From positions 6,376,733 through 6,440,732 of the forward strand of contig OW285188.1 in NCBI GenBank assembly GCA_935421135.1: a DNA stretch of 64,000 nucleotides. The letters run 5' to 3'. A program made the translations under genes and the position numbers. Positions within the stretch are counted from its first letter, which is position 1, and each line of letters begins with the position of its first letter. The DNA is from Bugulina stolonifera. Taxonomy: Eukaryota > Bryozoa > Gymnolaemata > Cheilostomatida > Bugulidae. Below, piece after piece: positions 1 to 18,915 of the stretch. The notes under the pieces are model-generated. The model ran no database searches and was not told where the DNA came from. It was given only the letters and a program-made list of their open reading frames with translations.

Positions 1-2212
1 TATTAATTGTATTATAAAAGTAGTAAATAATTAGTACTAAGCCTGCTAGTATTACGTTGAAGAATGCTTATAATATTATATGGCTACATATACATTGTAT
101 AACAGTGCTGATGTAAATAAATAGTACATGTGTATAATAATATTATGCTGTGTATATTTTGTAACAATATTAGTAGTTATCCTCTCATGTTTTGCTTGTG
201 CTAGTGATGAATGTACGCTTTTCTCTGACATCCATTACCAAAATATCTCAATTGATGAAGTTGGAGATATTTTTTTTTGCATCACGTCTTGCATTTATAT
301 TCTCCGGATCATAGCCTAAGAAATTAGCATGTTTATATTATTTTAAAATTCAGAGGACATTCATTTTGAATATTGCTTATTAAGTTGTTTAGCATTCCAA
401 TGCATTCAATGAAAATATATGAATCAATGAAAGCGCTTTTTCATAACAGTGTCTGCTATAAAAGGAGATATTGTACTTGACAATTTAAGAACATAACTAG
501 ATTACCTTCCAGCATTGTGCTCTAAGCAATTGACTTGATATGCACTCAGATCAACGCCATGTGTGGCAGCTAATTGTTGCTAATATAATATTCTATGGTA
601 TTATATTCCTCTGCAGTCAGTAATCTACGGCTGCCAGACTAGTACTGCTGTCGGATTGAAGAAATTGGTAATAGTGGTAAGATATTATACACTATAATAT
701 GCGGGTGGGTAGAAAACCTACAACAATGTGAAGTTGTAAACAATGAAATAATCTGCAAATACAAGTACACTTGTAGATAGCCATAGCAATATAGAACAAA
801 AAACTATTGATAATCCAGGTTAGTTTTGAAATTGATTTCTGGCTTTGTGTTTATTATTCTGTGATCATTCTTATAAGATGTAGGTAGTCCTGTGATACGA
901 GTTTTTGTTTGCTAAAATTATGCAATCAATTATAAAATCACCCACATTATTTGTTTGAGGAAAGGGGAAAGGTAGGTTGAAATAATCACTAAAATAGCTT
1001 CAAACACTTACAGTATTGACAGAAAAACACAGCCTGGGTTCCAAACCATCCACAAGAACAGACACCCTGTGGAATTTGAGCTATGAGCTATTCATAGTCT
1101 GACGTCTACCTATCAATTATCCACCTAATATTAGGAGAGTTTGGAACCCAGGCTACGTAATAGTAACAAGCAAACCTAGTAAAGTCCCTAACTAGATATC
1201 AATGTTTCAGCAGACAAACATTGTTTTTTATCCCATTGATTATCTGCTTAGTGGCTTTGATGACAAATCCAATGTACTACAGAAGCTGATAGAGAAAAAT
1301 CAATAAACACAATGTGATTATACAATACCGCAGCATCGTATTCTAACATAGTAAGGGGTGTACTATCTACAGTATGTAGAGCTCACTGTGGTCTCTATAG
1401 TTGTTGTTATACATGTGCAGGAAGACATCTAGGATAGCCTGTAAGTATAGAGCTTCAATGTATTTTAGTTTATTTTGTTACATTCGTACTTGTTACCTTC
1501 AGAAATGACTATAGATAGCAAATAGAATAGTTTTCTGAGCATGTGAAATAAACAGATTGTTATTAATATGATGATGTTCAAGTCACTAAATTATTATTTT
1601 ATAGAAAATAGTCAAATACTGACTGGTAGCACAGTTTATTATGTGAACTATGTTATACTTGTAGAAGTGATACATAATATTGTGCAGTAGTCATGCGAGT
1701 ATATGTACATGTATGTAAGTTTGACTAGTGTTTTAGTAGAATATAAGTATGTACAGTGGTGCAGGCTGTATGTACACACACTGTACAGTGAAGGTGTTCA
1801 TTTGTATATGTTTGCAATCATATAAGTACATGTATGTACATAAGGAATATGTGTGCATGGTATGTAATATACTTAATATATGTAGGCATGTACATTTACA
1901 CTACATAACCAAGGAGTTGAACAAACAGATGATGTTGGTTTTACTAATTGCCATTTAATACAGACGTGCTGAATGAGACTGATTGCTGACTTTTGAAATC
2001 TATCACTTCTTTGTATTACATCAATGGGTAAACACATAACATATTTGTTTTAGAGCATTAGTAATAATTAAACACTAATTTCCCATTTATATATCTATCT
2101 CACTTGTTAACAGTATTTATGTGCATTTGGAGATGTATATTTCAACTTTACGACTGGCTAGGTGAGCACAGATAGGTTCTAAACCTACTCAAGCCAACAG
2201 TTACTGGTTGGG
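1..2212. other. Intergenic stretch, no gene recognised
   Basis: AT-rich DNA upstream of the Mab-21 gene. The short open frames here look like chance: composition is poor and there are no convincing splice signals or domain motifs. The only structured item is the small inverted-repeat element at 1031-1154. Confidence 0.6.
1031..1154. repeat. Small inverted-repeat (MITE-like) element
   Basis: The segment opens with AGCCTGGGTTCCAAAC and closes with its reverse complement GTTTGGAACCCAGGCT, giving terminal inverted repeats of about 16-17 bp around a roughly 90-bp middle. No coding capacity is present and no clear target-site duplication was found. A non-autonomous DNA transposon relic is the simplest reading. 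Confidence 0.6.
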
Positions 2213-5200
2213 TTGGATAGAGCTGGTACTCGGGCTAGAAACTGTTGCTATTTTTATAAAACATTACTTATATTTTTACCTGTAGTTATATGTGTAGTGA
2301 TTATTAGATTGGATTCAGATACATTATACCGGCTTTGCTCCAGAAAACATGCGTCTGTCCAGTGCGCTATCATCTTATCATTGATGATACAATGTAACTG
2401 TCTCATTGTATACTTGAAGGCACAGCTTCCAGTGATGGTGGAGCCTAAGGTACACAAACTTCCAGTAATAAAGACCAAAATGAGGAAGGTGGAGAAGCCT
2501 CGTACCGTCCCTACAGTTCTGCCTAGGATCCCAACTAGGATAAGAGGTCCTCCGCTAATAATAGGAAGGCTCTCTTCAGCTCAAAGGTTAAGGAGAGACA
2601 AGACGTTTGGCTCTGCAAAAACTCCTGTAGCTAAAGCTTTAGAAGAACTTGAGACTGAGTACCTAACAGTAACAGATATGCAAGTGGGGGATGTGCTTGA
2701 TAAAGTTAACTCCTTCCTCTACACAATAGCTCATCGTATAAATAAAAACCGACACAGTCTAAAATTTGCCGATCCATACTTCAGTGGACCAGCAGTAAAC
2801 AGTCTATTCACGAAACAAAACTATAGCCATTTAGATTTATATTTTCCGTTGAAGTTCAACGACTTCCGATTACGTGACACTTACGAAGGATACACAGCTA
2901 TTCATATGAGTAGGAACCCAAGCTTTGACAGATTCCAGTCCATCAGATCAGATTCTCACAAAAATCTCATCTCTCCGGTAAAAATCAGTGCGGCTATTCA
3001 CGAGTTAATGACTCACATATGCCAGAGTGTGGGACGTGGATCAGTCCTCCCCTTCCACAGCAATAACTCAGGCTATGGTGATGGAAGTCATCAAGTAGTT
3101 GTTATATTGGATGATTACATAAGGTTGAACATAGTACCTGCTCTGCATGCCAAGTTACAAAAGAAGGAGGAAGAGGAGACGATATATGTGGCCAGACCTT
3201 ACTACTTTGATAAGGACCCTGATAGTGACACTCTATGGAGGTGGGTGCAAGTACACAATATTGATAAATTCCAATGTTTCAATCATCTAAGAGTATTGCC
3301 ACATCATTATATTTTATGTATAAGCTTGCTTGCCTGTACAGTTATGAATTTAATTTACCATGTCAATGTTAATTTTTATATGTGGGCCTACATTACCTAC
3401 TGTTACCAATTGTGGAATGCCATTTATCTATGAGTATACATATACTTGTAAATATAACTGAACTACACTAAATACAACCTTGAACTGTGTTTTGACTTAT
3501 TTTACTATGCATCATCAACTATATATAATTATGCTGCTGTGTTATGAATTTCCTGCATACTTCATGTAAGTGTAATATTTTACTTATAAATAAATAAATT
3601 TATGTACATATAGGTATGACAACCCAAATAGGGCTAAGAGGTTACTGCATGCTATGAATTTAGCCGATAGAGGAAATAGAAGCAAAGCTCTTCGTCTCCT
3701 ACACATTTGCTGTGCATTGGATCCCATTCTATCACTCTGCCCACAGGCTAGTATTATATCCTATATGATTATTATCCTGTCACACCTTGTTAAATAATAA
3801 TTATTTCAAAATCGGATACAAACATAAGAGGACAACTCCAATTCAAATTCCTTAAGCGGAAGCCTTTTCACCAATGGCTGTTGGGGAAATGTGAACCTTA
3901 CTATATCTTTAACTTGTTACATGTGGTGTAGCATATTCATCTGTATCTAGCCTGATGCATGATTGTGTTTATTGATTAGCCTTTTAGTATAAAGTAAATC
4001 GTCTCTTTGAACTATCCATATAAACTATCCATATGAACTTTGAGTCTATCCTATAAACTATTAATGTACATCAGTACATGTATATATTGTACATACAAGC
4101 AGGGTGTGGTGTATACATGTACTAATTATTGGTCACTTGTATTATAGTGTATATGTGTAGATTGTCAATGCCGCTAGCACTAGACGTATATGGAACTTTG
4201 AGTTGTTCAATTTGAAAATGACAGTTAGACTTAGACCCCCGCCACACTTCCAATATAAGTAACTTACATTATTACCATGTATTAATAGCACACCCAATAG
4301 CACAATGTGCATGTACATACACATTTTAGAGCACACCATAATATAGTACATACATGTACATTGTATATATTACAATACACATTACAACACAACCATGTAC
4401 ACGCCACAGTACATTATATTTATAGAACAGTACATTACATTTATAGGTATGCACTGTAGCATGTACATGGCTGTGTTGTAATGTGTATTGTAACATATAC
4501 AATGTACATACTACGATACATACTGCAATGTAATATGTGCACACTACAGGTAAGCCACACAGCACACACTACAACATACACACATACTACCAAAAATACA
4601 AATTACAGTAGATACCACAATACATTATTTTTATATATACATGTACATTGCCGTGTACACTATAAACATGGCATGTTTATAGCGCACAATGCAATGTATA
4701 TATAAAATTAGTGTATATTGTGGTATCATACACTGTCTGATAATATTATCAGACAGTGTATGACTGTAGCCAATCACAATATCTACATATATGTACATCT
4801 ATTTTATAGTCGTCTACAGTATCGCTATACAGTTGACATATTATATTGTGTAGTTATCTTCTCTTTTACATTGAGATAACCTTGCACAAACTACTTTCAC
4901 TGTCTATGTGGTTTTTCATGACATGCTGTAATGCACATTGTTGTGCTACTGCTGCTTCTATTACAGGACTTGGTAACAATGGTGTTGTTTAGTATATTTG
5001 ATGAAGATGTCGACCAACTACCTTTCTGGCAGACGCAAGACCTTGAGAAATGCTTCATGAAAATACTTACTCATTGGCATCAACACATGGTGAGAGCCAT
5101 AAGCAATAACTATATATACATTGCATTAATTACATAGAATTATACAGTATACTACATGTATGTGCAGTGTATTATTAGTAGAGTGAGGAGCCCAGTTGAA

Positions 5201-5695
5201 GTACCATGGCTACTCATTTAGCATCGTACTCAGTCATACAATAGGTTGGGTTACAAACGTAGACACTCATAAGCTACCGACCATAAATAGAAACTGCCCT
5301 CTATCAATTTCTGTTCCCCTCATTTTTGAGATGAACAGAAATCAAGAGAGGACAACTTTTAACTATTTATGTGCCATGGTTATAAACAATGAAATACATG
5401 TATGTTTCAGGGGTTATGTACCTTCCAAAAGAATTGTTTGGTTGCTACCACTGGTACATGTAGCTTGAATATCTGACTAATTGTAATGAATGGTTTGCCT
5501 GTTTACATGTATATTCTGTGGCCACCCAGTCTATTATTGTGTTGATAGGTAAGTGGGGTGCTAGAACATCCATTCACTGCTGGACTCAATGTACTTGGTG
5601 GAATGCTGGAGAAAAACAGATTACAGATCAAGAATAGAATAGCAAGACTCATTGGGAACAAGAGAGAACTTGTGAGGCTATTAAACCAGAGATAG
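2213..5695 (+). CDS. Mab-21 domain protein, ITPRIP/MAB21-like, likely catalytically dead
   Basis: Four exons join in phase: 2213-3240, 3614-3746, 4967-5089, 5549-5695 (476 aa). Residues 17-31 are strongly hydrophobic, followed by a Pro- and Arg/Lys-rich linker to about residue 130 and then a Mab-21 fold. The fold shows HLDLYFPL at 206-213 where active relatives have an acid-x-acid motif, RLNIVPAL around 304-311 where they have a third acid, and a helical C-terminal half (LLHAMNLADRGNRSKALRLL, then FWQTQDLEKCFMKILTHW). Mab-21 proteins include cGAS-like enzymes and non-enzymatic members such as ITPRIP. Here only one of three catalytic acids remains (D208; the others read H206 and N306), which argues for a pseudoenzyme. 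The N-terminal hydrophobic stretch resembles ITPRIP-like proteins. The start is uncertain because the first 70 residues could be read-through of an intron. Intron 2 appears to begin with GC. A poly(A) signal follows at 5834. Confidence 0.8.
4715..4782. repeat. Foldback element with a perfect 38-bp palindrome
   Basis: Bases 4726-4763 are a perfect palindrome (arm TCATACACTGTCTGATAAT, no loop). Outside it, ATATTGTG at about 4715-4722 is mirrored by CACAATAT at 4775-4782, so the whole forms a longer imperfect stem. It lies in intron 2 of the Mab-21 gene. It is probably a tiny foldback transposon relic. Confidence 0.75.
5264..5375. repeat. Foldback repeat, degenerate member of a local MITE family
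   Basis: The arms pair around TCAATTTCTGTTC and GAACAGAAATCAAGAGAGG. The outer parts read CATAAGCTACCGACCATAAA on one side and a mirrored ACTATTTATG on the other. It lies in intron 3 of the Mab-21 gene and resembles the better-preserved copies at 5956-6048 and 47753-47860. Confidence 0.5.
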
Positions 5696-5833
5696 GAGAT
5701 AGTTTCTGCTTAAAAATGAAGTTGACCTGCAACAGTCATGTACATATTATGATAGTCACTTTTGCTATATTGTCTACAAAACAGACTCCCCCCATATGCT
5801 CGAGAATATTGTTGTTTACTATGCATTGGCGTC

Positions 5834-5839
5834 AATAAA
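5834..5839 (+). terminator. Candidate poly(A) signal of the Mab-21 gene
   Basis: AATAAA lies 139 bases after the stop codon at 5693-5695. It is the first canonical hexamer downstream on this strand. Confidence 0.5.
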
Positions 5840-5955
5840 TCACAGTGCAGGCAATTGGCAACTGTTAAATACTACTGCTGTATAACTTGTACATGAGATC
5901 TAGGACGAATTATTTTATTGGCAGGAATATAAATTGAATTGTCCATAAGTAATCA

Positions 5956-6048
5956 CAAGCTATCAATTCTAATTAGAAGTTGTCCTCTTTCAAGTTTCAA
6001 CAAGAAGTACAGAGAGAGGATAACTTCTAATTCTGATCAATAAGCACT
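5956..6048. repeat. Foldback MITE
   Basis: The left arm reads AGCTATCAATTCTAATTAG then AAGTTGTCCTCTTTC. The right arm is its near reverse complement, ending TTCTGATCAATAAGC. The two arms of about 40 bp flank a short loop. It is the same family as 47753-47860, with a partial copy near 45070-45130. It falls just after the Mab-21 gene's poly(A) signal. Confidence 0.65.
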
Positions 6049-6826
6049 AAATGCCTTCTATGCTGAAACACTCAACCTGGAAAACCATCCTATATTTAAT
6101 TAGTTATACCAAGGATGTTATCTACAGACTTTATTTATGTGGCTATCCTACAAGACTTGGTCTTTTATATTATGTGTATTAGACATGGATGACACCTCTA
6201 ATATTCAGTGCTACCTACGTCTGTTAGAGTGTGCCTAGAGTATGGGGTCTGTTAAAGTATGCAGAGTAGTGACTGAGAGGGTATCACAAACCAGACCTAT
6301 GTTGCACGTTTTAAGTAGAACTAGTCTTATTATAGCAACATATCCCAATTCTAACGGTAGTGATAAAACATGAATATAAAATTTAGAATGACTACATGAT
6401 ACTAGAATGAAAATAATATATTACACCATACAAAATTACAGAACTGAGTAATCTCCACAAATATTCTAAGATAAAATATACATGGTATTTAATATGAACA
6501 CTGTATGTACATAGAGAAGGTCACCACCACAGAACAATTATAGCCCTTGAACTAAAAGGCAACCAAGCACCAAGTCAAACAAGTAAAACAATGCACCGTG
6601 TAGTAACTGTCTGATTTGTCTGACATTCCACAGAAGGTGGTGACCGTCTGATTACTGTGACACCCCACAACAGATAGACAGTACGCTGCAAACGGAGACA
6701 TAAGGCATCACGGGAAAAGTATGGGCTGGTGCTGTCATATTGCTGCTATGGGGTAGGAGAAGATTGGATGCTGCTGCAGTATAGGAGAGAGGAAGGAAGG
6801 GTAAAGCATAGAAGTGAGGATGAAGA

Positions 6827-9643
<2,817 letters not shown>

Positions 9644-10316
9644 TTATTGCAGTAATTGTGACTTGAGTTCACGTATAGTCTTAGGCAGGAAGCTACCATG
9701 GTAGGCAGAAGTTTTTGCATAAATAGTGGGTGGGTCACCTCTTGTAGCAGCTCTAGTGACAATTGCATCAGCAGGATGATTGTTCATGAGCTCATCATAA
9801 GCATTGGCAAGAGCTTCGCGGTGTTCTTCATTCACCAAAATGCGTAAGAGGAGGTTGTGTCGGTTCTTCCTGCAGCGGTTCCTAAGCGTATCAAGATTAA
9901 GTTTCTTGAGGACAGCAGATATGCTAACTCTATCTTTTAAGTTACAGATGTAGCGCACAGCACTGTGTTTTACCATTTCGATGTAGTTAATTTGGTATTC
10001 ATGGACGGGATTCCAGACGGCAGATGCATATTCCATGTGTGGCCGACAGAGACTAGTGTATGCAAGCAGTTTAGCATCTTTGGTTGATCTATGGAGTGCC
10101 CCCCCCCAACCATACCCAGTTGTCGCTTAGCTTTGGTAACTTTTGAACTAATGTGAGAGGTGATCACATTTCAGTGTCGAGTTGTGCGCCATTAGGGTGT
10201 AGCATGCCGCTGGAGCTGTCGGTTTATGATTGAAAATCGTAATCGAGCATCTGGCAGCGTTGAGTGACATGCACCAGATGTCAGCCCATTCGGCTAAGGA
10301 GGCTATATTCATTATA
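9644..10316 (-). pseudogene. Non-LTR retrotransposon reverse transcriptase C-terminal remnant
   Basis: The minus strand reads a decayed RT tail. An upstream part carries LAEWADIWCMSLNAARC, then LNGAQLDTEM, HISSKVTKAKRQLGM and LHTLVSVGH. After a frame break near the run of nine C at about 10100 it continues with MEYASAVWNPVHEYQINYIE and a helical segment ending at a stop at 9644. The EYASAVW-P motif and the following helices match the thumb and post-RT region of jockey/CR1/L2-type LINE ORF2 proteins. The catalytic core is absent, so this is a 5'-truncated, frameshifted copy. Confidence 0.75.
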
Positions 10317-10453
10317 CAACTTAGTAGTAGTAAAAACGAAAAAGATCTAATATATTATACAAAAAATTAGTTGAAATCTGGGGGTTGGGTTTCAAAACGA
10401 CTTGTTTCAAACTTGTCTTTTTCGAACTGTCGCAAATTCGAGCTACTCTTGCT

Positions 10454-10635
10454 ACCCAGCCGGCTATTAGGTGCAGTAGTGGAGAAATTAGGATAGCCTT
10501 AATTCCTTGTTTGTGGTTGGGGTTTGGGCGGTCAACCAACAAAATATTGAGAAGCAACTTCTCCTGCTTCATTTTTTGGGGAAAAACAGAGGCTATCTCA
10601 AATTTCTCCACTTCTGCACCTAACTCCCAGCCGGG
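10454..10635. repeat. Foldback element with arms of about 45 bp
   Basis: Bases 10454-10498 (from ACCCAGCCGGCTATTAGGTG to AAATTAGGATAGCC) are mirrored at 10591-10635 (GGCTATCTCAAATTTCTCC to CTCCCAGCCGGG). The open frames seen on both strands across it are by-products of the inverted repeat, not genes. Confidence 0.65.
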
Positions 10636-10639
10636 CACA

Positions 10640-11533
10640 ATAGAATAATATAAATAGATACAATAATAATAGCACCAAACTAGCTAACACAACTAAGATC
10701 TTTCATATGAGCTTGTAAAGCTAACTTGACACTAAAAACCTCGGGAGAAAGTTCAGGAGTTGAGTAACACAAATAACATTTTATTATAATTAAATAATAA
10801 TTATTATTATTATAATTATTTGATGTCAATCTTTATCACACATGACATTCTCTTTTCAGAATACTTCCGATTGGTTTGATTCGCAGCTTATTTTTTGTAC
10901 TATATTGTACACACCACCCTCTAATCTTGCCTGCAAATGGAGGCTTTTTTCTGTACATAAAAAATATAATATGAAATAAAAGAATTCATCCTCAACATAA
11001 CATCATCCATCATTTCATTGATTTCATTCGATTCGCAAGTCATTTTGATTTTGATTTTATGGTTTTCATTTTATTTTTCATGATTGTTGTCATATTTCTC
11101 GTGCTAATGCGTATAGTGACTTATAATAACTAAGGATACAAGTTCCAAGTATGCAACCAATGTATAGCATGGCGAATGTAATGTATAATTTGTTAACGAA
11201 GTACATTTACATCGAGGTATTATCAATGTGACAAAACAAAAACATGGGAAAGTCTCGGACTTTGAGCGATGGCCCGCGAAACTTTATACCCACAAAGCCT
11301 GTATCCAAATTAACAGGTCAAGTGTTGTAATGTTGTTGACAATTTTGTGCATTTTTATAAATTTAGATTAATAACATAAAATTTTGCTATGCATTTGACA
11401 TATTAAAATATTTAGCCATACAAACAAATAAAGTTTGGAGAGTAAAAAGTGACCTGATTATCGGCCATTTTAAACAACTGAAAGTTTGAAGAGTGTCGTT
11501 TTAAGGAAGACATAAACTTTGCTAACACTTACA
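10640..11533. other. AT-rich 5' flank of the hnRNP gene
   Basis: No exon, repeat or RNA gene was recognised. The stretch is dominated by AT runs around 10780-10830 and 10950-11100. It presumably contains the hnRNP promoter and 5' UTR, whose start cannot be fixed from sequence. Confidence 0.45.
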
Positions 11534-15444
<3,911 letters not shown>

Positions 15445-15690
15445 ATCCTACACGAGGTCAAGGACAGGTAGCTAGTTGCCCTTCAGGTGAGTGTACAGAC
15501 AACAGTACCATTATTATACAGTAGGTAGTAAACAACACTGCGCAATGTTATGTATGTGCAGCCACAGTAATTTTGGGAACCAACTAGTAGTAGTGGTAGC
15601 ACATACATGTATAATATGGCTACCATGGCTGTCCACTCTCACCAACGTGTTTTTACTTGATTAATATAGTAATGGTTAGGTGATGTACTA

Positions 15691-15696
15691 AATAAA
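15691..15696 (+). terminator. Proximal candidate poly(A) signal of the hnRNP gene
   Basis: AATAAA about 250 bases after the stop codon. A second hexamer at 16223 allows a longer 3' UTR. Confidence 0.4.
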
Positions 15697-16222
15697 CCTA
15701 CCTTACTTTTCTAATTGCATTGAGTCTTAATGGTCTGTTTGTTGCAGTTTAAATACCCCAACTACTCTACCTGTATGTGTATTAGTTAGTTACTCCAGTC
15801 TAATGCATCTCTGCTACTATGTTACCTCCACTATACTGTTACTCTACTCTTACTTGTAAATGTAGTTTGTCTATACTTTAATTTCTAGGTATATGATCAG
15901 TGTCTGCAAGCTAAGATCCTACTAGTCTATGAATAATAGTGATAACTATTGTAATCACAAGCTGGTAGAACTATACAGTATACAGTACACCTACTGCATA
16001 TCCCTATATACATACTACATACTACTACGCCTGTTGTACAAGTATATATGAACAATTAACCTCAGTAATATGCCTGTCTCTCCTCTACACAGTATAACTA
16101 CTAGTGATTCCAGCTAAAGATAATGTACATACAAACTAAATAATGTTATAGTAAAATCTAATGTGTCATGATTTTTATTGTACATAGTTACTCTTTCAAT
16201 GTATGTATTATTATGAACACTA

Positions 16223-16228
16223 AATAAA
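16223..16228 (+). terminator. Distal candidate poly(A) signal of the hnRNP gene
   Basis: AATAAA within TAAATAAATA, about 780 bases after the stop codon at 15444. Alternative polyadenylation is possible but not shown. Confidence 0.4.
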
Positions 16229-16259
16229 TACTACTACTACTTGCATATAAGTTTTATGT

Positions 16260-18915
16260 CCTATTTATAAATATATAATCTATTTGTATTCTATCTAGCC
16301 AAATATGGAATATGATTTATTGCATGCAATTTTCCACAAACAAGTTCTGAAATCAAAGTAGTGGTTTTGAAATTTATGTCCTGGGAGGGAGGGTTGTCAT
16401 TCCCTACCAGACAAATAATTATAACTACTAACAGCTAGTTTATTGGTAGGTAGCCTTTCAATCCTAGAATCTCAGCCCAAGTAATATTTTTAGTTACCCC
16501 ACATTACCTACTGCAGTCTATTATTCAGTCTACACTTTTGGGTAAATGTATATACATGTATATGAAAGTGTATAGATAAGTAAATAGCAGAGAGAAAGAT
16601 GTGGACTAAGAGATAGCTTATGTATGGAATAACTCTACTACATACAAGTCTACTGTAGTATAAATACTACCTGCCATCTAGATGTACAGTACAGGCACTA
16701 GATGCCATCATACTCTATCTAACATACCGTACACTAATGTATGCTTTACACTACTGGTACTGTACACTATAGCAAGGTAAGCTATTTATGTTTTCATGGT
16801 AGTAGTTAAAAGTAGTAGCTCAGTAGGGTATACCTGAAATAATTAGTTTTAGTACCTACTGAGTCTGAACAAGACTGGTTTGGTTTTGACTATTTTGGTA
16901 CCTTCATGCTCTAATCACAATGATATATTATTTTAAAATTGTACCCTTATTTGCTACGTGTTATTGATGAGGACAGGATGATGTAATAACAGTGTTACAA
17001 GTAGTTTCTATGACTTAGGTTATATCGAGATTCATGTTATGCCATTGTTTAGATCGAGGGTAAAGACAGCTCAAACTGGGTAGTATATTGGTGAAGATTG
17101 GAATATCTTTCTGTAAGGAATGATTTCCAAACAGGTTTGACACTAATTATTTCTTCAACAACTGAATAGGCAAAGTAGTACTCCTCTTCATAAATTGTTG
17201 ACCAACAGAAGGCTTGTTGATGCTTGTGCAGCAGTTGGGGTTGCTTCCCAGAGGACTGGGAACTATTTCTTTATGTCCTTCCATGCAAAATGGTTAACAC
17301 TGCTATTGATTTGTTTAGCCACCCTTATAGAAGAGTGGAGTTGGCTGAGTGCTTGCTTCAAGATGTTATCCAATGACCACTGCTGAGCCACCCAATGACT
17401 AGAGATCTACATGTACTAATTTTTAACAGTAAGTGGCAAAAAATTCACTAAAATAGAGCAAATTTTATGCTGCTTGCAGTCAGTTGCATTGGGTTCTCGC
17501 TGTTAGCACAGTTGTGACTGCCAAAGCAGCACAACTAGTCATCTGTGAATAGTGTACCCATATGTACATGTATGTTGTTGACCTTGCTATGGTGTGCAAG
17601 CTCTGGTACTCCCCAACAATGTTACAGCCTTCATTGGCTACCAGCTGTGATATGAAGTTATGTTCATAACTAACTTTTACCTTCTCTTTGTGTTGAGGCT
17701 CGGCTACATAAGAGGCGATTGTTCTTTTTCTGCCTCTTGTTCGGCTTTGTTGGTCTTTTAGGTCAACGACATTACAGATCACTGTGGCGATTGGTTAATA
17801 TTAGATACGACGACTCAAATTATATAATAAAAGATATATTAAAAACCACCTTTGTTATTGGTTGGATATCAATTAGGGCCATGCGAAAGAAACAAAGTTG
17901 CTCCTCTTGTGTACCCGAGCCTTTAGAGAGCACACTTTGTTCAACTTTGTCCAAATGACTTCCAAGACTATTGTTCGGTGTTCAGAGCCATCCTACCCTA
18001 CCCAAAAATCTTGATCTGAGTTGTGCATCTTCAATTCGAACTAAACAATTCCAAATACCTTACAGAATATCTAGCACGTTTTCATATTTTCATTGCACAT
18101 CTGCTCCAATGGTTGCTATAGTAATGAATGTACCACTGCCTTGTTATACTCTAAACATTATTCTCTTTATGCAGGTTATTCCAAATTGAAGGGAAGACAA
18201 CTCCAGTTAATAATTAAAGAAAGGACGACTCCAGGTTGGTGATTAATTTTAGCCGGACAGTCTTGTCAAGCCCTTGCTTTGTGTAACCAAATCATTTTGT
18301 CTTTGGAAAAACATGAGTAAACTGAAGTTTGGAATAGTAATCAGAAAGTCTTTTGCACTGGATTGCTACTAAATTGTATCACTTCTTAGCAAAGTCTATG
18401 TTATATACTGTAAATCTATTTATAGGATGGTGGAGAGATTGAAGGTCAATGAGCTGAGGTGACTTTTATATCTGATGTATTTACAGATAGTATCATCATT
18501 ATTTGAGCAAAACCAAGGACGCTGAAAGACTATGTACCATCTGTTTTATTATTTGTAATATGATAATACATGTAGATATGCAAATGGTTGCATAAAATAA
18601 TATAATTTATGATTATCGGAAACTTTGACTATTTGATTAGAGATTCCTATTATAATATCTCACATCTTCTTGTTCAGCACAAGCTTATAATTTACATAGT
18701 TATCATCAAAAATAGCAATAATACCCAAAATAATAAATATAGTAGTCCCAGAATTCTAGCCTAGGCAACATAATATAGAGCTGCAGTTGATTGCACAATA
18801 AAATACACCTTCACTGCCTATTTTCTGGGAGTCCTTACTATATTTTCAAGTGATGAAAGTGAAGGATTTGTCTTCTCGATGTGCTAACATAGGTTGCCAG
18901 TAGCCAGCACACAAT
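16260..18915. other. Intergenic region between convergent genes
   Basis: No gene was recognised between the hnRNP 3' end and the smoothelin-like 3' end. Small open frames at 17.2-18.2 kb lack recognisable domains and splice context. TTTATT at 18545-18550 (AATAAA on the minus strand) is a candidate poly(A) signal for the smoothelin-like gene, about 370 bases past its stop. Confidence 0.5.

Noticed and set aside
128..1958. Small open frames in the first 2 kb
   Set aside because: They are short, Cys/Ile/Tyr-rich translations of AT-rich DNA with no splice or domain support.
10321..10648. Open frames on both strands near 10.3-10.6 kb
   Set aside because: They lie across an inverted-repeat element and have no domain. 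Composition is not coding-like.
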